In this document: positions 9,065 to 17,447 of the stretch, piece after piece | How positions within the stretch are numbered: the first letter of the stretch is position 1 | Layout: every line of letters begins with the position of its first letter | From: Verrucomicrobiota bacterium | GTDB taxonomy: Bacteria; Verrucomicrobiota; Kiritimatiellia; CAIKKV01; CAITUY01 | Length of the DNA: 34,661 nt | Reading direction: 5' to 3' | Assembly: GCA_011391785.1 (NCBI GenBank) | Contig: JAABPW010000374.1 | Span: forward strand, 1-34,661 | Translations under genes and position numbers: made by a program | The notes under the pieces: model-generated | Database searches by the model: none | The model's input: only the letters and a program-made list of their open reading frames with translations | Told to the model about the DNA's origin: nothing

Positions 9065-10143
9065 TGGGGATTCGTCATCTCATGGGTGTTCTCTTGCTCG
9101 ACTGGTGGCCTTTCATTCGTGCTGTTCGGGATCCGGGAAACAGGTGGCTTACCCTCTGCAACCGCACGGAGCGACTCCAGCTGGCTCCGGACGGTTCCGG
9201 GGCGAAATGCCAGTGGCGCTGGACCTCCGAACTCCATGCTGCGCGGGTCATGCCTTCCTTGGGGAGGCGTCTCTTGAACCGGGCGTTAAAAGCGGCGCCA
9301 ATTGCGTTTTCCGACACCTTTGCAGGGACAATGGACAAAGCGCCCGAAGTATCGGTGGTAATCGGACACCGTGGCTTGACAAGGTTGCCGTTGCTTTGCA
9401 CAACACTGAAAACATTGGCTGCGCAACGTGATGTGGCTTTCGAATGTATCGTGGTGGAGCACTCGGAGGCTCCGGAAATCGAGGAACAGCTTCCCCGCTG
9501 GGTTCGGTATGCTTATGTGAAGGCGGCACCAGGTGAACCGTATAACCGTTCCCGTACTTTCAACGAGGGGGCGCGGCTGGCGGCAGGGGGGTGCCTGGTG
9601 TTCCATGACAATGATCTTCTCGTTTCGCAATCCTATCTGGCGGAAGTGGCCAGGCAGTGCCACGAAGGGTTTGAGGTTGTAAATCCGAAGCGGTATCTGT
9701 TTTATCTGAACGAGGCAGATACAGCGAAGATTCTTGAGCGTGCTTCTGCAATAATCTTCAATCTTCAATCTTCAATCTTCAATACCCTTCCCGTGCCGAT
9801 CATGGTTCTTCAGAACGCGACCGGTGGCGGTTCGCTGGGCGTCAGTCGTGCCGCATTCGAAGCCGTGGGCGGCTGGGACGAAGGGTTCGAGGGGTGGGGG
9901 GGCGAGGACGTAGACTTCTGGGACCGGCTTCAGACGCGCAAGGTCTATCCCTTTGGCTGTTTCCCGTTGATCCATCTCTGGCATGCGCCCCAGCCGGAGA
10001 AAAAACCGGAAAAGGATAGCCCCGCCATGCGGCGATTGGAGGAAGTCACTCGGATTCCAATCGAAGACCGGATCAGTAAATTACTGAAAAAGTCGGGCGG
10101 TTCAACATCGTTTCCACTTTCCGAGGGAGGGATCCGGGAATGA
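9061..10143 (+). CDS. GT-A fold glycosyltransferase (GT2 / galactosyltransferase C-terminal-domain type)
   Basis: 'EVSVVIGHRGLTRLPLLCTTLKTLAAQRDVAFECIVVEHSE', 'LVFHDNDLLVS' (DxD-like), 'NATGGGSLGVSRAAFEAVGGWDEGFEGWGGEDVDFWDRL'. ATG 9061 overlaps upstream TGA (ATGA). Confidence 0.85.
   Translation: MMGIRHLMGVLLLDWWPFIRAVRDPGNRWLTLCNRTERLQLAPDGSGAKCQWRWTSELHAARVMPSLGRRLLNRALKAAPIAFSDTFAGTMDKAPEVSVVIGHRGLTRLPLLCTTLKTLAAQRDVAFECIVVEHSEAPEIEEQLPRWVRYAYVKAAPGEPYNRSRTFNEGARLAAGGCLVFHDNDLLVSQSYLAEVARQCHEGFEVVNPKRYLFYLNEADTAKILERASAIIFNLQSSIFNTLPVPIMVLQNATGGGSLGVSRAAFEAVGGWDEGFEGWGGEDVDFWDRLQTRKVYPFGCFPLIHLWHAPQPEKKPEKDSPAMRRLEEVTRIPIEDRISKLLKKSGGSTSFPLSEGGIRE
9753..9783 (+). repeat. Perfect heptanucleotide tandem repeat (AATCTTC)x4 plus partial fifth copy, inside a glycosyltransferase CDS
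   Basis: Sequence AATCTTC-AATCTTC-AATCTTC-AATCTTC-AAT at 9753-9783. Confidence 0.97.
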
Positions 10144-11171
10144 TTGTCCATGCCATACCGCAATCGACCCGTGTCTACTACGGTGGCGGGGATTGGAAGG
10201 CCGTTGAATCCACCCGTTTGCTCCTGGCGGGACTGGGCAAGCCTGTCCGGGAGATTATCGTTCCAGAGGAAGATCCGGAGTTTCTGCTGCGATCACTCAC
10301 CGGAGAGGATCGTCATCTGCTCATCGAATACACCCGTTGGCCCGATGTTATCAGGCAGATCCGGATCCGGTTTCCCCGTCTTCGCATTCATGTGCGCACG
10401 GTGAATGCGGAAGCGTTTCAGCACTTTCATCAAGTCCAGCCATCCGGGTGGCCTTCGCCGGAAAACATGAGGAAGTGGTATGGGTGTTTTCGGTTGTTGT
10501 GTCGGGATTCGGCCTGTCGGCGTCATGCCGAAACCCTCTTGGGCATCAGCAGTTGGGATGACCAGCATTACTGGAGGTGGATTCCGGGGCGGGCGGTGAT
10601 TCTTCCGTTTCCCTATTTCAGCCCGTGGCCATGGCTTCGTCCTTCTGTTGTGCCGTGTGAATGGGGTGATCGGAACATGGCCATCGTTTGCATGCCCGGA
10701 TCGCGAACCAGTCCGATCGGCCGGACCATGATGGCGGGCTATGAACAGTGGGTAGGCGGGTTGATTGAATCGGCCAGGAAGGACTGGACGTTCTTGCTTA
10801 CCCACCAGCCTGAATGGGATTCCAAGCCCGGCCATACCTCATCCAATTTCACGATTGTCGGGGATTGTCGCGAGCCCTGGGATCTTCTGTGTCGGGTCCG
10901 TGCGGTTGCGGTACTGACCCCTTTGGGCTTTGGGGCCAAAACAACGATTATGGATGGACTGGCAGCCGGATGCCATGTTTTGGTTCATCCAGCACTCGCC
11001 CGGCGTCTCGAGCCCTGTTTGAGGCAGGCCTGTATTGTGTGCGATCCGGGGGAGACTCACTCGGGCCGGCTAATTGAGGCGCTTCGCTTGCCTCCTGATT
11101 CAGGGCGTTGTGGAAATGAGATCTTGCGTGGGATTGCATCACAAACCTTATCGGAGGTGATGGCGGAATGA
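10140..11171 (+). CDS. Putative glycosyltransferase (GT-B-like), divergent
   Basis: 'NMAIVCMPGSRTSPIGRTMMAGYEQWVGGL...', 'VRAVAVLTPLGFGAKTTIMDGLAAGCHVLVHPALARRL' resembles the GT-B C-terminal nucleotide-sugar site; embedded in the GT cluster with ATGA overlap. Confidence 0.5.
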   Translation: MIVHAIPQSTRVYYGGGDWKAVESTRLLLAGLGKPVREIIVPEEDPEFLLRSLTGEDRHLLIEYTRWPDVIRQIRIRFPRLRIHVRTVNAEAFQHFHQVQPSGWPSPENMRKWYGCFRLLCRDSACRRHAETLLGISSWDDQHYWRWIPGRAVILPFPYFSPWPWLRPSVVPCEWGDRNMAIVCMPGSRTSPIGRTMMAGYEQWVGGLIESARKDWTFLLTHQPEWDSKPGHTSSNFTIVGDCREPWDLLCRVRAVAVLTPLGFGAKTTIMDGLAAGCHVLVHPALARRLEPCLRQACIVCDPGETHSGRLIEALRLPPDSGRCGNEILRGIASQTLSEVMAE

Positions 11172-11911
11172 GTCATGCGACGCCAGTACAGGATAATGCT
11201 CCGGAAGTGTTTGACCGGGAAATCGGGCTGACTCCCCCGGAACAAGAGTTGATCCTGGAGTTTTTTCCATCTCCTCCTGCCCGTATTCTTGACTTGGGGT
11301 GCGGAAACGGGAGGACGACGGTGCCTCTTCATCGGCTGGGCTATGAGATGGTGGGACTGGACCTCTATGCGCCCTTGGTCCAGATAGCTGCAGGACGCTG
11401 GCCGGATATCCGGTTTGTCGTGGGCGATGCCTGCCGGCTGGAGTTCCCTGACGACAGTTTCGATGGAGTCTTGTTTTCCTGGAATGGACTGGATTGCATC
11501 CCGTCGATTAGGGGGCGCTGCCAGGCGTTGCGGGAGATTCATCGGGTTCTTAGGCCACGCGGGCGATTTCTTTTTTCCTCGCATAATGCACTCGGATGCT
11601 GGGGGCGGTTGATCAAGCCGATGGGGTTGACGCGGATAGCACTTCGTTTCCTGTGTGATCAGTTTCCGCTGCGTCGGTCCCTGCTGGACTGGTATTGTTT
11701 CTGGCGCGACAGTAACACAGGGAATGGCTGCCAAGCGTATTTCAGTGCTCCGCCAAGGGTAAACAGGAACCTGCTCGCCAAGATGGGATGGTCTGTTCTG
11801 GCGGTGCGGGGGGATATGAAGCCCGGTCTCCCTGCGAGGACAATGTTCGATGTACATGTCCATTATGTGTGTGAGAAGCGACTGGGGAATTTATGCACGA
11901 AGTGTCCATAA
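11168..11911 (+). CDS. SAM-dependent methyltransferase (Methyltransf_11-like)
   Basis: 'PPARILDLGCGNGRTTVPLHRLGYEMVGLDLYAPLVQIA', 'LEFPDDSFDGVLFSWNGLDCIPS...ALREIHRVLRPRGRFLFSSHN'. Confidence 0.9.
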   Translation: MSHATPVQDNAPEVFDREIGLTPPEQELILEFFPSPPARILDLGCGNGRTTVPLHRLGYEMVGLDLYAPLVQIAAGRWPDIRFVVGDACRLEFPDDSFDGVLFSWNGLDCIPSIRGRCQALREIHRVLRPRGRFLFSSHNALGCWGRLIKPMGLTRIALRFLCDQFPLRRSLLDWYCFWRDSNTGNGCQAYFSAPPRVNRNLLAKMGWSVLAVRGDMKPGLPARTMFDVHVHYVCEKRLGNLCTKCP

Positions 11912-12876
11912 AAACCAAACTGATATCCGGGGTTGTGCTTGCTGTTGGAAAGAAGCGGATCGAACGCGGGGCGGTTATCCTGATGTATCACGGGGTTGTC
12001 GAGCGAACCGTTTTTTCCGAGCTTGAAACCTATGCCGTCAGCGTGGCGATTCTGAAGGAGCATTTGACGTTTCTGCGCCGACGCCATGAGATTGTGCCTC
12101 TGGCGCGCATTGTTGAGGCTCTTCGCAACGGGTGTGAACCGGATTCACGATGGGTGGCCTTGACTTTCGACGATGCCTTGAAAACACAGGTGACTTTAGG
12201 GGCTTCCGTGCTGTCTGAATGCTCAGCGCCTTGGGCATTGGCGGTGCCCTCCAGGCTGATTGGGACTGGACGGTCGATCTGGTCTTACGAGTTGGCCCTT
12301 CTGCTGACTCAGTGCTGGGACCGCTCGGTGTTGACTTGGCCGGGGGAAGCCGGCATCCAGTGGCCCATGGGCTCTGTCCGTGAAAAACAAGTTGCCTTGG
12401 CAGAGTTCCGTTCGCGGTTGTTTACGCTTTCGCCCTCCGACCGTATGTTGGTGATGGATCGCCTAATTGAGCAGGTTGGTGAAACCCGGTTCCTGGAACA
12501 ACTCCATGCTTACGGGAATTACGCCCTTGCGGATTGGAGTGATTTGGCGAAACTGTCCGGGGAAGGGGTTGAGATGCTATCGCATGGGGCCGCTCATCAT
12601 CCCCTTTCCGGGGGGTTGCTTGACTCTGAATGGAAGACGGAATTGGAGGAGTCCAAACAACAGATCGAGAAGGGTATTGGAAGGACGATCCATGGGCTTG
12701 CATTGCCGCATGGGGTGAAGGATGAGGTTTTGGAGGCCCATGCCAGGGCGGCTGGGTATGATGTTTGCCTCACCTCATTTCCCGGCCGGGTACAGGAAGG
12801 CTGTGAATCCTTGGCGCTTCCCCGGTTTGATGCCGCATATCCACTTATTGTGTTAAGGAGAAATTGTCTTGGCTAA
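11893..12876 (+). CDS. Polysaccharide deacetylase (NodB/CE4-like)
   Basis: 'GAVILMYHGVVE', 'RWVALTFDDALKTQ' (TFDD motif), 'EMLSHGAAHHPLS' (H-x-x-x-H motif), 'LALPHG'. Confidence 0.85.
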   Translation: MHEVSIKTKLISGVVLAVGKKRIERGAVILMYHGVVERTVFSELETYAVSVAILKEHLTFLRRRHEIVPLARIVEALRNGCEPDSRWVALTFDDALKTQVTLGASVLSECSAPWALAVPSRLIGTGRSIWSYELALLLTQCWDRSVLTWPGEAGIQWPMGSVREKQVALAEFRSRLFTLSPSDRMLVMDRLIEQVGETRFLEQLHAYGNYALADWSDLAKLSGEGVEMLSHGAAHHPLSGGLLDSEWKTELEESKQQIEKGIGRTIHGLALPHGVKDEVLEAHARAAGYDVCLTSFPGRVQEGCESLALPRFDAAYPLIVLRRNCLG

Positions 12877-13966
12877 GTCAAATTCAGGCTGGATATTCGA
12901 GTGGTGCCGGGGCTGGGCCACCTTGAAAAATTCCGGATTCCTCCGGGAATGGCAGGCGTTGGCTGCCGGGTCGCCTGACATCGGGATTTTTCAGGAGCCG
13001 ATTCTTGTCCGGGGCTGGCTTGACACGCGTGGACGAGACTTTGGTGTGGAGCCGTATTTTTTGTGGGCGCGGAACGAGGATGGTTCGAATGTGGTGATTC
13101 CCTTCTGCCTGTGGCCGGGGACCTTTCGAAATTCCTGGCAACGCCGGTTGGTGCCTGCCGGTGAACCGCATTTTGATTACCAGGATCCACTCGGGGTCGG
13201 TCCGCGGGGGAAGCCAGTTGACTGGGCGTTATTCTGGAATGCTCTGGTTGCGCATTTGCGAGGGCAGTCATGGTTTGAGCTGGCAGGGTTGGTGCGGCTC
13301 AGTGCAGATCGTGCGCCTGCTGAATCGGTTCCGGATAGCGCGGTCACCTCCCCGTACATCGATCTGCGGGAGGCGGAAAATCTCGATGCCTATCTCAAGG
13401 GGCTTGGCACAAGCCATCGTGGCGACCTGCGTCGGCAGGGAAACCGGTTGGCAGCGCTGGGGGAGGTATCATGCGAGGTCTTTCGGCCCGATCAGACCTC
13501 GGGGGCGCTTGCGGAATTGGGCCGGATGCAAGATGCCTACCGCCGGGAATGGGAAGGGCAGCCCGCCGCGACCTTGTTCTGCAGTTCTGAAATGATGCGG
13601 TTCTATACCCGTTTGGTCACCGACCTGCTACCGGGCGGATGGCTCCATTTTTCAGTACTGAAAGCCGCACATCATTCCGTGTCATGGCATCTAGGGTTTC
13701 TGCACCGGGGCGCTTTTCACTATTACAAGCCGGCATATGATCCGGAGTATGCCGCTTATTCGCCCGGGAAACTGCATTGTCTGAAATTGATCGAGATGGG
13801 GTTCGGAGAAGGGTGGGAACGTTTCGACTTTGGGGCGGGCAACGAAGGCTATAAGCTGTTGTGGACGAGGAGACAGGTCGACCTGCGGCAGGTCTGGTTG
13901 CGACCAGGAACACCCCGCGCATGGTTCTGTGCGACGGTGCGGAAAGTCGCCGGGAGGCCTTCATGA
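12869..13966 (+). CDS. FemAB/GNAT-type (Acetyltransf_6, CelD-like) acyltransferase
   Basis: 'YIDLREAENLDAYLKGLGTSHRGDLRRQGNRLA', 'FYTRLVTDLLPGGWLHFSVLKAAHHSVSWHLGFLHRGAFHYYKPAYDPEYAAYSPGKLHCLKLIEMGFGEGWERFDFGAGNEGYKLLW' is the typical FemAB-like C-terminus. TTG start with AAGGAG upstream. Confidence 0.8.
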   Translation: MAKSNSGWIFEWCRGWATLKNSGFLREWQALAAGSPDIGIFQEPILVRGWLDTRGRDFGVEPYFLWARNEDGSNVVIPFCLWPGTFRNSWQRRLVPAGEPHFDYQDPLGVGPRGKPVDWALFWNALVAHLRGQSWFELAGLVRLSADRAPAESVPDSAVTSPYIDLREAENLDAYLKGLGTSHRGDLRRQGNRLAALGEVSCEVFRPDQTSGALAELGRMQDAYRREWEGQPAATLFCSSEMMRFYTRLVTDLLPGGWLHFSVLKAAHHSVSWHLGFLHRGAFHYYKPAYDPEYAAYSPGKLHCLKLIEMGFGEGWERFDFGAGNEGYKLLWTRRQVDLRQVWLRPGTPRAWFCATVRKVAGRPS

Positions 13967-14955
13967 CTCAACGGCATGACATGATCTTTTCCATAAACGG
14001 GACAGTCGAGGTCTCTGTGGTGATGTCGGTCTTCAATAATGCCGATCACCTGCGGGCTGCCTTGGATAGTGTCTTATCCCAGGACGGGGTGAGTCTTGAG
14101 GTGATTGCTGTCGATGATGGCTCAACGGATTTGTCGACGACGATTCTCGATGACTATGCCCGCCGCGACAATCGTGTGAGGGTGTTTCGCCAGGAGAATG
14201 CCGGATTGACCCGGGCGTTGATCGCGGGATGCGAACAGGCCCGGGGCGAGTTCATCGCCCGGCAGGATGCGGATGATTTGTCCTTGCCGGGCCGGTTGCG
14301 TCGGCAGGTCGATTTGCTCCGGGCCGATGACCGGTTGGTTTTTGCATCGTGCTGGTCGGAGGTGATGGGGCCAGCGGGGGAGATGTTGCTGCTACACCAC
14401 CGGAATTTCAATCCGGAGCAGGCCACGGCAAGGATGTTCGACGAGGCGCACCGAATGGGACCGCCCGGGCATGGGAGCGTCATGTTCCGACGCGGGACCT
14501 ATCAGAAGGTGGGCGGGTACCGTGCCGCCTTCTACTATGCTCAGGATTGGGATTTATGGATGAGATTAGGTGAGGTTGGCATGCTGGGCTATATTCAGGC
14601 GGTCGGCTACCGTTATCGGGTCGATCAGGATTCGATCAGCGGAGGATGGCATTCCTCGAAGCGGCCGTACTGGGATCTGGTTCTGGAATGTCGCAGGATG
14701 CGGCTTGAAGCGGGGAGTGATTTCGAAGTTATCCAGCGGTTTGCTAAACCCGAGGTGCGCAGGTCCGTTTCGCGCCGGGCTTCGGCTCAGACTCTGTACT
14801 TCATCGGTCGCTGCCTGATGAACCGCCGCGATCCCCGTGGCCGATCCTATCTCTGGAAATGTCTACTCCGCTATCCTCTGTATTGGCGCGCTTGGTTTGC
14901 GTTGCCGGTGTCGCTGTTCCCGTGGTATTCCGCGGGTGAAAAGAGTAAACTTTGA
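13963..14955 (+). CDS. Family 2 glycosyltransferase
   Basis: 'EVSVVMSVFNNADHLRAALDSVLSQDGVSLEVIAVDDGSTDLSTTILDDYARRDNRVRVFRQENAGLTRALIAGCEQARGEFIARQDADD'. ATG 13963 overlaps upstream TGA. Confidence 0.95.
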   Translation: MTQRHDMIFSINGTVEVSVVMSVFNNADHLRAALDSVLSQDGVSLEVIAVDDGSTDLSTTILDDYARRDNRVRVFRQENAGLTRALIAGCEQARGEFIARQDADDLSLPGRLRRQVDLLRADDRLVFASCWSEVMGPAGEMLLLHHRNFNPEQATARMFDEAHRMGPPGHGSVMFRRGTYQKVGGYRAAFYYAQDWDLWMRLGEVGMLGYIQAVGYRYRVDQDSISGGWHSSKRPYWDLVLECRRMRLEAGSDFEVIQRFAKPEVRRSVSRRASAQTLYFIGRCLMNRRDPRGRSYLWKCLLRYPLYWRAWFALPVSLFPWYSAGEKSKL

Positions 14956-14957
14956 AC

Positions 14958-15929
14958 ATGACTCTTTCAGTTGTCATTCCCACGTTCGGCCGCGAGGCGG
15001 TCCTGGTGGAGACGATCAGGCAACTTCTGGCTCAGCAACCACCTGCTGGCGAAATTCTGGTAATGGATCAGACGCCTGTCCATGAGGCGTCTACCCGGGA
15101 CTGTCTTGAGGAGTGGAGTCAGACTGGCGCTATCCGTTGGATTCGGTTGGCTAAGCCGGGTATTCCGCAGGCCATGAACCGTGGGTTGCTGGAGGCCGGC
15201 GGCGAGGTGGTGCTATTTCTGGACGATGACATTGTCCCGCTCCCCGGATTGATTCAGGCGCATCTTCAGGCCTATACAGATTATCCGGACGCCTGGGCGG
15301 TTGCAGGACAGGTTTTGCAGCCTGGGCAGGAGCCAGAGGACGGAGCTTTCAGGTTATCCTGCCTACTTCCTCGCCCCGCGCCAGACGGGGAGAAGGTTGG
15401 GGGCAGGGGCGGAGAACTTGGATCAAGAGGGTTGATGGGCGATCTGGATTTCCCGTTCAATTCGACGGAGCCGACTTGGGTCAGGAATGTGATGGCGGGC
15501 AACCTGTCGATGCATCGAAGGGAGGCGATTGCGGTGGGTGGCTTTGACGAAAACTTCAAGGGGGTAGCCTACCGGTTTGAAACAGAATTCTGCCGCCGTC
15601 TGTGGGCAAGCGGTGGGAAAGTCCGATTTGAGCCCTTGGCGTCCATTCGCCATCTCAGGGTGGCGGCGGGAGGAACGAGGCAGTTTGGCGCCCATCAAGG
15701 TTCGATTTCCCCTGTGCATGGAGTAGGTGATTATTACTTCGCGCTTCGGTGCGGTGCTGGGCTGGAACACACCGTTTATTGGTTGCGGCGCCCTGTGAGG
15801 GAAGTGTTTACGCGTTTCTATTTGAGGCGGCCATGGCTTATTCCGGTCAAACTGGTTGGTGAACTTCGCGCCATGAAGATGGCGTTTAGATTGAATCGTC
15901 AGGGACCACGGTTGATCGGGAGGTCGTGA
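14958..15929 (+). CDS. Family 2 glycosyltransferase (carries a REP-like insert)
   Basis: 'TLSVVIPTFGREAVLVETIRQLLAQQPPAGEILVMDQT', 'VVLFLDDDIVPLPGLIQAH', 'VMAGNLSMHRREAIAVGGFDENF'. Alternative TTG start at 14952. Confidence 0.93.
   Translation: MTLSVVIPTFGREAVLVETIRQLLAQQPPAGEILVMDQTPVHEASTRDCLEEWSQTGAIRWIRLAKPGIPQAMNRGLLEAGGEVVLFLDDDIVPLPGLIQAHLQAYTDYPDAWAVAGQVLQPGQEPEDGAFRLSCLLPRPAPDGEKVGGRGGELGSRGLMGDLDFPFNSTEPTWVRNVMAGNLSMHRREAIAVGGFDENFKGVAYRFETEFCRRLWASGGKVRFEPLASIRHLRVAAGGTRQFGAHQGSISPVHGVGDYYFALRCGAGLEHTVYWLRRPVREVFTRFYLRRPWLIPVKLVGELRAMKMAFRLNRQGPRLIGRS
15367..15415 (+). repeat. REP-like GC-rich palindromic element embedded in a GT2 CDS
   Basis: CCTCGCCCCGCGCCAGACGGGGAGAAGGTTGGGGGCAGGGGCGG; stem CCCCG (15374-15378) / CGGGG (15386-15390) with loop CGCCAGA; translated as the low-complexity insert PRPAPDGEKVGGRGGELGSRG. 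Confidence 0.55.
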
Positions 15930-15933
15930 TTTG

Positions 15934-16728
15934 ATGCTGAGCTTCATCATACCACTGAAGTGCAAGGCGGTTTCCGGAAACTGGAGTCTGGTTTCCGAAC
16001 TGGCGCGGCGAACCGTTGCTTCAGCTTTGAACCAGACCTGCGGCGATTGCAGGGTTGTGCTCGTCTGTCACGATGTTCCCGACTGGACAGGCGACTTCCG
16101 TGATTGTGTCGTGATCAAAGCCTCGTTCCCGCCGCCATGGCCTTTGCCGGATACTTTTGAAAAGTCCTTTTTCATGATGCAGACCGATAAGGGGCGGAAA
16201 GTCCTTTTGGGTATGGAGTACTGCCGTTCAGTTGGCGGCGGGCATGTCATGGTTCTGGACGCTGATGACTGGGTTAGTAACCGGCTGGCGGGTCTTGTAG
16301 CAGATCATTCGAATTCCAACGGCTGGTATTTCGAGAGGGGCTACCGACGGGATGAAAGTCTGCCAATGCTGGTGTTCCCCCGGCGGAAGTTCTATCACGA
16401 GTGCGGTTCGTCGTTTATCTTGCACTGCGGTAGGATGCCGTTTCCTGAAACTCTCGATTTCACTAAAGACATGAACGATTGGTTCATTCGCCGGTATGAA
16501 GTCCATGCCTACGTTCCCGCTTGTATGGCTGAACGCGGGTTTCCGCTGGAGGAACTCCCTTTTCCCGGGACCATCTATAACTTCCACACCCAGAACATAT
16601 TTGCAACAAAAGTTCGTCAGGAGACTTTTGTGCGGAAGATCCTTCGTGTTATCGTGAAGGGGCGTTATTTTAGCCCGGGCATGAAGCGGGAGTTCGGTTA
16701 TTGTGATCCCAGGAGGGTTGAACAATGA
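15934..16728 (+). CDS. Putative glycosyltransferase (GT2-like)
   Basis: 'MLSFIIPLKCKAVSGNWSLVSELARRTVASALNQTCGDCRVVLVCHD', 'GGHVMVLDADDWVSNRLA' (DxDD motif). ATG 15934 (TTG 15931 also possible). Confidence 0.75.
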   Translation: MLSFIIPLKCKAVSGNWSLVSELARRTVASALNQTCGDCRVVLVCHDVPDWTGDFRDCVVIKASFPPPWPLPDTFEKSFFMMQTDKGRKVLLGMEYCRSVGGGHVMVLDADDWVSNRLAGLVADHSNSNGWYFERGYRRDESLPMLVFPRRKFYHECGSSFILHCGRMPFPETLDFTKDMNDWFIRRYEVHAYVPACMAERGFPLEELPFPGTIYNFHTQNIFATKVRQETFVRKILRVIVKGRYFSPGMKREFGYCDPRRVEQ

Positions 16729-17447
16729 GTATTGCGTACGTGGTAAGGTGGATGGCGCCAGTGGCAAGGCTGGCCAGCCGGTTCGGCGTGAAGCTGACTC
16801 GGTCCTGGAGGTATCCGCAGTGCGATGTGAATCTTCTGAATATTGCTGTGCCGGCGTTGTTAGTGGATCGAGGCGCTGATTTTTTTTTCCTGCAGGTAGG
16901 AGCGAGTGACGGGAAAACGAATGACCCGCTTTACCCTCTTGTAGTTCGGTATGGTCTCCGAGGACTTTGTGTCGAGCCGCTTCCTCAGAGTTTCCAGTTG
17001 CTTCAGGAAACCTACAGGGACAGGGCGGGCATTATTCTTGAAAATCTTGCTATTTCGGCAACTGATGGGCCTGTCACTCTAACTGTGGCGGATGGTGCAG
17101 GAATGAATATTGATTTGGCCCAAAAGAGCAGCTTGTCCGGGGATTGTGTCAGGAAACATTTGCCTGTGGGGGGGCGTGTGAATACGATCCAAGTTGCATC
17201 CATGACGATAGGCTCTCTGTGTCGAAAACACGGTTTGAAGAGACTGTCTCTCCTTCAGGTGGATACGGAAGGTTTCGATTTTCAGGTGATCCGACAGACG
17301 TTTGATGCCGGTCTGATGCCTGACGCTATTCACTATGAGTCCCTCCATCTGGGACGTTCTGAAATGGAGGACTGTCGGGCCCTTTTGAGGGAAAAGGGAT
17401 ATGAATTGGTTGAGTCAACGGTGAACACCCTGGCCTGGAAAAAATAA
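16725..17447 (+). CDS. FkbM-family methyltransferase
   Basis: 'FFLQVGASDGKTNDPLYPLVVRYGLRGLCVEPLPQSFQLLQETYRD', 'LSLLQVDTEGFDFQVIRQTFDAGLMPDAIHYESLHL'. ATGA overlap with upstream gene. Confidence 0.93.
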   Translation: MSIAYVVRWMAPVARLASRFGVKLTRSWRYPQCDVNLLNIAVPALLVDRGADFFFLQVGASDGKTNDPLYPLVVRYGLRGLCVEPLPQSFQLLQETYRDRAGIILENLAISATDGPVTLTVADGAGMNIDLAQKSSLSGDCVRKHLPVGGRVNTIQVASMTIGSLCRKHGLKRLSLLQVDTEGFDFQVIRQTFDAGLMPDAIHYESLHLGRSEMEDCRALLREKGYELVESTVNTLAWKK

